Assembly (NCBI GenBank): GCA_050287105.1
Contig: JBNKBG010000068.1
Span: 1-13,574, forward strand
DNA length: 13,574 bases
Source of the DNA: JAPHTQ01 sp050287105
Lineage (GTDB): Bacteria > Pseudomonadota > Gammaproteobacteria > Thiohalomonadales > Thiohalomonadaceae
Direction of reading: 5' to 3'
How positions within the stretch are numbered: position 1 is the first letter of the stretch; the number at the start of each line of letters is the position of its first letter. Both the position numbers and the translations under genes were made by a program. The notes beneath the pieces were generated by a model. The model did not search any database, was not told the DNA's origin, and worked only from the letters and a program-made list of their open reading frames with translations. Positions 1 to 4,134 of the stretch are shown one piece after another.

Positions 1-185
1 ACAAAGTCTGCCGCTTCTGGGTCAACATGATCCGTACCCTCGATGTACAGATGATAGTTCCCCAGCACGGCGCACGCTTCGAAGGCAAAGACGTCGGCAA
101 ATTCCTCGACTGGTTCGAAAACCTCCAGTGCGGCACCGACCTGCTGACCCAACGCAACTTCGAAGTTCCGGGTAAAGCAGCCTGA
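1..185 (+). CDS. C-terminal fragment of a diiron metallo-beta-lactamase-fold (ODP-like) protein
   Basis: The gene enters from the left edge; the reading frame begins at base 3 and ends at TGA 183-185, giving 60 visible residues. The segment IVPQHGARFEG, then a Phe/Asp/Trp-rich helix (FLDWFENLQCGTDLL), resembles the end of the oxygen-binding diiron (ODP) and flavodiiron branch of the metallo-beta-lactamase fold, where the late His of PQHG is a metal ligand. Members bind or reduce O2 or act as redox sensors in the cytoplasm. There is no flavodoxin or rubredoxin extension after the MBL domain, which favours the stand-alone ODP type over a full flavodiiron protein. The call rests only on this tail, so another MBL subfamily is possible. 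A strong terminator follows 25 bases after the stop, so this is the last gene of its transcript. Confidence 0.6.
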   Translation, partial: KVCRFWVNMIRTLDVQMIVPQHGARFEGKDVGKFLDWFENLQCGTDLLTQRNFEVPGKAA

Positions 186-204
186 GAAAGCGAATGAGCG
201 TTAA

Positions 205-235
205 TAAAAAAGCCCGCCGATTGGCGGGCTTTTTT
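205..235. terminator. Bidirectional intrinsic terminator
   Basis: A perfect 8-bp GC-rich stem (AGCCCGCC at 211-218 with GGCGGGCT at 223-230) has a 4-base loop. It is preceded by an A-run (206-210) and followed by a T-run (231-235), so it can stop transcription in both directions: the leftmost gene on the plus strand, and the tRNA-Gly plus structured-element transcript on the minus strand. Confidence 0.9.
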
Positions 236-264
236 GTTTTCCTGAGAATGAAGTGATGGGACTA

Positions 265-415
265 CGATGTGCGTCCATGCACATCGCCCTCCGGGCCAGC
301 GTCGCGCTGCTCCGCTGTTCCAATTTGCTCCCGGCAAATTGGTCGACCGTTTCACCAGGAGTGAAACGGGACGCACGCAGTGCGCCCGGAGGGTACGCGC
401 CATGGACGGCGCGTA
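265..415 (-). repeat. Compact multi-hairpin element, candidate structured RNA downstream of tRNA-Gly
   Basis: Nearly every base lies in a perfect inverted repeat. Stems are 265-272/279-286; a long-range stem 287-295/385-393 enclosing 297-301/305-309, 320-327/335-342, 347-355/361-369 and 372-376/380-384; and finally 394-401/408-415. The stems are adjacent with almost no spacers. The loops of the first and last hairpins (GTCCAT 273-278 and ATGGAC 402-407) are exact complements. The loops of the two central hairpins pair if read as minus-strand RNA with one G-U wobble, but contain a C-A mismatch on the plus strand. The element lies on the 3' side of the minus-strand tRNA and before the terminator, so it could be transcribed with the tRNA. 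It has no convincing coding content. It may be a dispersed intergenic repeat or mobile repeat rather than a functional RNA; copy number cannot be judged here. Confidence 0.75.
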
Positions 416-454
416 TCAACCCACGTGCAGACGATCCGAAGCCATTGATGTAAG

Positions 455-528
455 TGGAGCGGGTGATGGGAATCGAACCCACGTAGTCAGCTTGGGAAGC
501 TGAAGTTCTACCATTGAACTACACCCGC
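455..528 (-). tRNA. tRNA-Gly (anticodon CCC)
   Basis: The reverse complement folds as a 74-nt cloverleaf starting GCGGGTG and ending in the matching CACCCGC, discriminator T and an encoded CCA (rc of 455-457). The T-arm reads GTGGGTTCGATTCCCAT. The anticodon arm is TCAGC-TTCCCAA-GCTGA, which places CCC at positions 34-36. The sequence is close to E. coli glyU tRNA-Gly(CCC) as I remember it. It reads CCC/GGG glycine codons. A sigma-70 promoter lies immediately upstream at 541-569. Confidence 0.96.
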
Positions 529-540
529 GAAGGAAGGTGG

Positions 541-569
541 ATTCTAGCCCAGCAGGAAATACTCCACAA
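541..569 (-). promoter_or_regulatory. Sigma-70 promoter of tRNA-Gly
   Basis: On the minus strand TTGTGG (564-569) is followed after exactly 17 bp by TAGAAT (541-546). Transcription would start about 6-7 bases before the mature 5' end of the tRNA at 528. Confidence 0.75.
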
Positions 570-575
570 TCACAG

Positions 576-602
576 CACTACCGATTGACGCTCACGGTAG
601 TG
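576..602. repeat. Dyad in the thiS/tRNA divergent promoter region
   Basis: Inverted repeat CACTACCG (576-583) and CGGTAGTG (595-602) with an 11-base spacer. It brackets the predicted thiS -35 hexamer (585-590), so it could be an operator; no known regulator is suggested by the sequence. Confidence 0.5.
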
Positions 603-613
603 ACAGTTAGGCT
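585..613 (+). promoter_or_regulatory. Predicted sigma-70 promoter of thiS, giving a near-leaderless mRNA
   Basis: TTGACG (585-590), a 17-bp spacer and TAGGCT (608-613). The expected start of transcription is about 619-621, on or next to the thiS ATG at 621. The bases before that ATG (CTCACCCCC) contain no Shine-Dalgarno, which agrees with a leaderless message. Confidence 0.6.
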
Positions 614-620
614 CACCCCC

Positions 621-821
621 ATGCAAATACTACTCAACGGTGAGGCACGTGAAGTGCCCGACAACTGCACCGCGGCGCAACTGGTCGATGAACTCGAACT
701 CGGCGGCAAGCGTATCGCCATGGAGATCAACCTGGAGATCGTACCGCGTTCCACCTACGCCGAGGTGCAACTCCAACCCGGCGATAAGGTGGAGATTGTC
801 CACGCTATCGGTGGGGGTTGA
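621..821 (+). CDS. thiS: Sulfur carrier protein ThiS
   Basis: A 66-residue ubiquitin-like protein starting MQILLNGEAREV and ending VHAIGGG. The terminal Gly-Gly is adenylated by ThiF and converted to a thiocarboxylate, which donates sulfur to the thiazole ring made by ThiG in thiamine biosynthesis (cytoplasm). Length and tail match the family. The in-frame ATG at 537 would add 28 residues unlike ThiS and would run through the tRNA promoter, so the start at 621 is preferred. No ribosome-binding site precedes it; translation is probably leaderless from the promoter at 585-613. thiG follows 92 bases downstream. Confidence 0.95.
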   Translation: MQILLNGEAREVPDNCTAAQLVDELELGGKRIAMEINLEIVPRSTYAEVQLQPGDKVEIVHAIGGG

Positions 822-829
822 AACGCGGT

Positions 830-859
830 TTCATCTCCTCCATTACGACACGCTATAAT
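830..859 (+). promoter_or_regulatory. Possible internal promoter before thiG
   Basis: A perfect -10 hexamer TATAAT (854-859) lies between thiS and thiG, but the -35 region (about 830-836, TTCATC) is poor. thiG may be transcribed both from the thiS promoter and from here. Confidence 0.35.
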
Positions 860-913
860 CCCGCTTCGCTCTCTTTTTGTGGCACACATGGCCGCAACAA
901 ACAGGTACAGAAT

Positions 914-1702
914 ATGGCCCAGAACAACGACCCACTGATCATCGCCGGAGTGGAATACCACTCCCGTCTCCTTACCGGCACCGGTAAATACAAGGATCTG
1001 GAAGAGACCCGTCTGGCGACCGAGGCCGCCGGCGCCGAGATCGTCACCGTGGCGATCCGCCGCTCCAACATCGGCCAGAATCCGGGAGAGCCCAACCTGC
1101 TCGACGTACTGCCGCCGGACAAATACACCATCCTGCCCAACACCGCCGGTTGCTACACCGCTGATGACGCCGTGCGCACCTGCCGTCTGGCGCGCGAACT
1201 GCTGGACGGCCACAAACTGGTCAAGCTGGAAGTCCTGGGCGACGAAAAAACACTTTATCCCGACGTCAGCGCCACCCTGCAAGCCGCCGAGATTCTGGTG
1301 AAGGATGGCTTCGACGTGATGGTCTACACCTCAGACGATCCGATCCTGGCAAAGCGCCTGGAAGAGATCGGCTGCTGTGCGGTGATGCCGCTGGCCGCCC
1401 CTATCGGTTCCGGTCTCGGCGTACAGAATCCCTACAACATCCTCACCATTGTCGAAAACGCCAACGTTCCGATCCTGGTCGATGCCGGTGTCGGTACTGC
1501 CAGTGACGCATCGTTTGCGATGGAGCTGGGCGTCGATGGCGTGCTGATGAACACCGCCATCGCCGGAGCGAAAGATCCGGTGCTGATGGCCTCGGCAATG
1601 AAGAAAGCGGTCGAGGCGGGACGTGAAGCATTCAAAGCGGGCCGCATTCCGCGCAAGCGTTATGCCTCCGCATCCAGTCCCATAGACGGGACATTTTTCT
1701 AA
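914..1702 (+). CDS. thiG: Thiazole synthase ThiG
   Basis: A 262-residue TIM-barrel enzyme that condenses 1-deoxy-D-xylulose 5-phosphate, dehydroglycine and ThiS-thiocarboxylate to the thiazole moiety of thiamine. Family signatures: RLLTGTGKYKDLEET near the start, VTVAIRRSN, the K104 segment LVKLEVLGDEKTLYPD (the lysine expected to form the Schiff base with DXP), MVYTSDDP, APIGSGLGVQNP and the phosphate-binding VDAGVGTASDAS. The start is set at ATG 914 (MAQNNDPLIIAG), with a weak AGGT seven bases upstream; the frame stays open further upstream to ATG 818, but that extension has no ThiG character. The length fits the family. The response-regulator gene starts 13 bases after the stop, so the two are probably on one transcript. 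Confidence 0.96.
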   Translation: MAQNNDPLIIAGVEYHSRLLTGTGKYKDLEETRLATEAAGAEIVTVAIRRSNIGQNPGEPNLLDVLPPDKYTILPNTAGCYTADDAVRTCRLARELLDGHKLVKLEVLGDEKTLYPDVSATLQAAEILVKDGFDVMVYTSDDPILAKRLEEIGCCAVMPLAAPIGSGLGVQNPYNILTIVENANVPILVDAGVGTASDASFAMELGVDGVLMNTAIAGAKDPVLMASAMKKAVEAGREAFKAGRIPRKRYASASSPIDGTFF

Positions 1703-1715
1703 TCGACTCCATAGC

Positions 1716-2402
1716 ATGAATGTCGTCATCGTAGAAGACGAGCCGATGACCGCCAGCTTCCTGCAGGAAACCCTGGGGAAGCATGGCTGCCAGGTCGCTG
1801 GCTCATTCGATACTGGCGCGGCCGTACTGGAATTTGCACGAGAGAATAGCGTCGATTTCGTCATTATGGATGTGGAGCTTCAGGGCGAGGTGAACGGCGT
1901 CGATGCCGCCATCGAACTGCGCCGCACCCACAACATCCCATCGGTATTCATCACCTCTCACAACGACAGCGCCACCATCAGCCGGGCAATGGAAGCGCAA
2001 CCGTTGGGTTACATCATCAAGCCGATCAGCGTAAGCCATGTGGAGTCCATTGTCGGTGTGGTCAAAGGGCTACTCGGCAAGGAAAGTGGTATCGCTCAAC
2101 AATCCGAGACCCAATCACTGGGGCTGGGCTACAGCTACAACTACGAAACACAAAACCTGTTCTGCAATGGCGAACCGGTCGACCTCACCTCCAGCGAACT
2201 GAAACTGTTTGACCTCTGTCTGCGACGCAAGGGAACCATTGTGCCCTACAGCGTTATTGATGAGCAGGTATGGGACGGCAAGGTCGTCTCGGACAGCACC
2301 CGCCGCGGGCTTTATCACCGGCTACGCACCAAACTCAACAACAACTTCTTCGAAACGGTCATCGGTATCGGCTGCCGAATTCAGTTACCTGAAAAGAAAT
2401 AG
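1716..2402 (+). CDS. OmpR/PhoB-type response regulator (REC + winged helix)
   Basis: A 228-residue protein. Residues 1-115 form a receiver domain: acidic pocket E7-D8, predicted phosphoacceptor D52 in VIMDVEL, switch residues around T80-S81 (VFITSH) and conserved K102 in IIKP. After a linker (about 117-133), residues 135-226 are a Trans_reg_C winged helix with VDLTSSELKLFDLCLRRKG and the recognition-helix region DSTRRGLYHRLRTKL. It likely binds the 11-bp TCAAAC repeats downstream. No Shine-Dalgarno or promoter of its own is visible and it starts 13 bases after thiG, so it may depend on thiSG transcription. The hybrid kinase at 6700-9210, which carries an Hpt, is the likely partner (inference from proximity). 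The C-terminal domain is duplicated as the separate next gene. Confidence 0.9.
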   Translation: MNVVIVEDEPMTASFLQETLGKHGCQVAGSFDTGAAVLEFARENSVDFVIMDVELQGEVNGVDAAIELRRTHNIPSVFITSHNDSATISRAMEAQPLGYIIKPISVSHVESIVGVVKGLLGKESGIAQQSETQSLGLGYSYNYETQNLFCNGEPVDLTSSELKLFDLCLRRKGTIVPYSVIDEQVWDGKVVSDSTRRGLYHRLRTKLNNNFFETVIGIGCRIQLPEKK

Positions 2403-2432
2403 ATCGTAGCGTCCCGTCCGTCCCCCGTTAAA

Positions 2433-2487
2433 TCAAACACAAATCGAACGCGGTTCAAACGTCGTTCAAACATCCCCCGATTAGCAT
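2433..2487 (+). promoter_or_regulatory. Four-fold 11-bp direct-repeat operator plus -10 element before the winged-helix gene
   Basis: TCAAAC at 2433, TCGAAC at 2444, TCAAAC at 2455 and TCAAAC at 2466 are spaced exactly 11 bp apart, one helical turn. The last unit ends at 2471, and 10 bases later lies TAGCAT (2482-2487), a -10-like hexamer with no recognisable -35. Pho boxes have the same geometry (11-bp direct repeats about 10 bp before the -10), so this is most likely an activator site for an OmpR-family domain. The expected transcription start is near 2494. Confidence 0.75.
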
Positions 2488-2517
2488 TCACGCCATATGT
2501 CAGGGCGAGGGGGAACC

Positions 2518-2847
2518 GTGAACACCATCAACATGCCACCGGGCTGCACGCCACTGGGACTGGGATTCGCGTACAAATACGAAACACGCAGCCTATTCTT
2601 CAACAGCACTCCCATCGACCTCACCAGCAGCGAACTCAACCTGTTCGACCTTTGCCTGCAATACGAAGGAACGGTCGTCCCCTACGAAACGATTGTTAGT
2701 CAGGTATGGCGCGGCAAGGTTGTCGCGGATAGCACCCGACGTGGTCTCTACCACCGACTGCGAAACAAACTGCACAACCAGCTGTTTGAAACCGTCAACG
2801 GCATGGGTTGCCGGGTGCGTTTGCCCGGCAACCGGGAAGCGCCTTAA
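2518..2847 (+). CDS. Stand-alone winged-helix DNA-binding protein (OmpR-type, no receiver domain)
   Basis: A 109-residue protein that is almost only a Trans_reg_C winged helix. It closely matches the C-terminal domain of the response regulator just upstream, sharing IDLTSSELxLFDLCL and the exact stretch DSTRRGLYHRLR, while the receiver domain is absent. It may compete with, relieve or cooperate with the response regulator on the same 11-bp repeats, independently of phosphorylation (inference). Start choice: GTG 2518 is preceded by GAGGGGG at a good distance and leaves a leader of about 24 bases from the predicted transcription start. The alternative ATG 2497 would add seven residues (MSGRGGT), lacks a ribosome-binding site and sits on the predicted start of transcription. 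A second four-repeat operator follows its stop. Confidence 0.85.
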   Translation: MNTINMPPGCTPLGLGFAYKYETRSLFFNSTPIDLTSSELNLFDLCLQYEGTVVPYETIVSQVWRGKVVADSTRRGLYHRLRNKLHNQLFETVNGMGCRVRLPGNREAP

Positions 2848-2862
2848 AAGGGCGTCCCGAAA

Positions 2863-2917
2863 TCAAACACAAATCAAACGCCTATCAAACGTTAATCAAA
2901 CGCCCGTTGAATAAGAT
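2863..2917 (+). promoter_or_regulatory. Second four-fold 11-bp operator plus -10 element, before the TIGR03032/FG-GAP operon
   Basis: Perfect TCAAAC units at 2863, 2874, 2885 and 2896, again at an exact 11-bp period. Ten bases after the last unit lies TAAGAT (2912-2917) as the -10. The arrangement is superimposable on the 2433-2487 site. The expected transcription start is about 2924, leaving a leader of about 70 bases before the ATG at 2996. Confidence 0.78.
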
Positions 2918-2995
2918 TGTGGCGCATCGGAACAGGGTGCCCGGAAAACCTGCAAACCATCCTGAACAACAACGCCACACAAAGGGGAAAAAAGT

Positions 2996-4120
2996 ATGAA
3001 CACAGTCGCCCGCATACAGAATACAGAAAGCCAGGCCGCCGCCGCGCTGCCCCCCTTCGCTTACACGGTGTCACCGGAGTTCCCGGAACTGCTGAGTCAG
3101 TTGAATGCCTCGCTGGTGCTCTCCACCTACCAGGCGGGCAAGCTGCTGTTCGTCTCTTCCGATGGCGAATCGATCAAACTGCTGCCGCGCAACATGGAAC
3201 AGCCTATGGGCCTGACCGTGCGCGATAACACCCTTACCGTCGCATGCCATAGTGACACCTGGGTACTGAAACATGACCCACGCCTCGGCCTCGCCTACCC
3301 GCGCCAGCCGGAAACCTACGACACGCTCTACGTACCGCACCGCCACTACTTCAGCGGCACGGTGCACATGCACGACATTGCCTGGCAGGGCGATGATCTG
3401 ATTGGCGTGAATACGCTGTTTTCCTGCCTCTGCAAAATCAACGGCGAGCACAGCTTCGAGCCGATCTGGCAACCGCCCTTTATCACCGAACTCACTGCCG
3501 AAGACCGTTGCCACCTCAACGGCATGGCAATGCAAAACGGCAAGCCAAAATATGTCACCGCCTTCGGTGCGACTAATAACAAGGACGACTGGCGGGCAAA
3601 GAAATACGAATCCGGGATCATCATGGACGTAGCGAGCAACGAAATCATCGCCTCGGGCCTGCCGATGCCCCACACCCCGCGCATCTTCGACGACCAGCTC
3701 TATGTGCTGCTCTCCGCTACCGGGGAACTGGCGAAGGTGAATGTGAACAGCGGCAAGTACGACGTGATCAGGAAATTCGGCGGCTACGTGCGCGGCATGG
3801 ACAAAATCGGCGACTACCTTTTCGTCTGCCTCTCCAAGATCCGCAAAAGCCACACCTTCAGCGATTCCGAATACGCCAAACGGCAGGATTACCAGGCGGG
3901 CTTCGAGATGATCCACCTGCCCACCGGCGCTGCCATGAGCAGCCTGAAATTCCATCGAAGCTGCGACGAAATCTATGACATCGCCATTCTGCCCGGCCTC
4001 AAGCGGCCTGGTATGGCCGGGGTGATGGACGGGGCCTGGCAGATGGCTATTAGCACACCGAACAACACCTACTGGTCAGAAAGCAAACCGACCGCTGCGG
4101 CGGTCACGCCACAACAATAG
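2996..4120 (+). CDS. TIGR03032-family protein of unknown function
   Basis: A 374-residue protein with the family hallmarks LVLSTYQAGKLLFVS (about residues 41-55), RCHLNGMAMQNGKPKYVTAFG, GIIMDV, GLPMPHTPRIFDDQLYVLLSATGEL and KFGGYVRGMDKIGDYLFVCLSKIRKSHTF. These regularly spaced beta-rich segments suggest a propeller-like fold; the biochemical role is not known to me. No signal peptide or membrane helix is seen, so it is probably cytoplasmic. The start at ATG 2996 has an AAAGGGG ribosome-binding site at 2981-2987. The stop TAG overlaps a GTG and the secreted FG-GAP protein begins 15 bases later, so the two are almost certainly co-translated and may work together. Transcription is expected from the repeat-containing promoter at 2863-2917. 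Confidence 0.8.
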   Translation: MNTVARIQNTESQAAAALPPFAYTVSPEFPELLSQLNASLVLSTYQAGKLLFVSSDGESIKLLPRNMEQPMGLTVRDNTLTVACHSDTWVLKHDPRLGLAYPRQPETYDTLYVPHRHYFSGTVHMHDIAWQGDDLIGVNTLFSCLCKINGEHSFEPIWQPPFITELTAEDRCHLNGMAMQNGKPKYVTAFGATNNKDDWRAKKYESGIIMDVASNEIIASGLPMPHTPRIFDDQLYVLLSATGELAKVNVNSGKYDVIRKFGGYVRGMDKIGDYLFVCLSKIRKSHTFSDSEYAKRQDYQAGFEMIHLPTGAAMSSLKFHRSCDEIYDIAILPGLKRPGMAGVMDGAWQMAISTPNNTYWSESKPTAAAVTPQQ

Positions 4121-4134
4121 TGCAGGAGAAAACC

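Noticed and set aside
201..482. 93-codon minus-strand open frame over the structured element and into the tRNA gene
   Set aside because: It runs through the terminator, six perfect hairpins and the tRNA 3' end; the apparent peptide is a by-product of the palindromic sequence.
537..620. Upstream ATG extending thiS by 28 residues
   Set aside because: It overlaps the tRNA promoter and the predicted thiS promoter, and the extra residues do not resemble ThiS.
603..620. TPP riboswitch before thiS
   Set aside because: The predicted leader is essentially absent, so there is no room for a THI-box aptamer; none is seen before thiG either.
818..913. Upstream start giving a 294-residue ThiG
   Set aside because: The extension has no ThiG-like sequence and would run over a TATAAT element; the product from 914 has the normal family length.
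2433..2901. CRISPR-like array from the regularly spaced TCAAAC units
   Set aside because: Units are 6 bp at 11-bp steps without spacers of CRISPR size and sit directly before -10 elements; they fit operators.
3071..3955. 294-codon minus-strand open frame opposite the TIGR03032 gene
   Set aside because: It is a mirror frame of a well-supported plus-strand gene, with no recognisable domain or ribosome-binding site.
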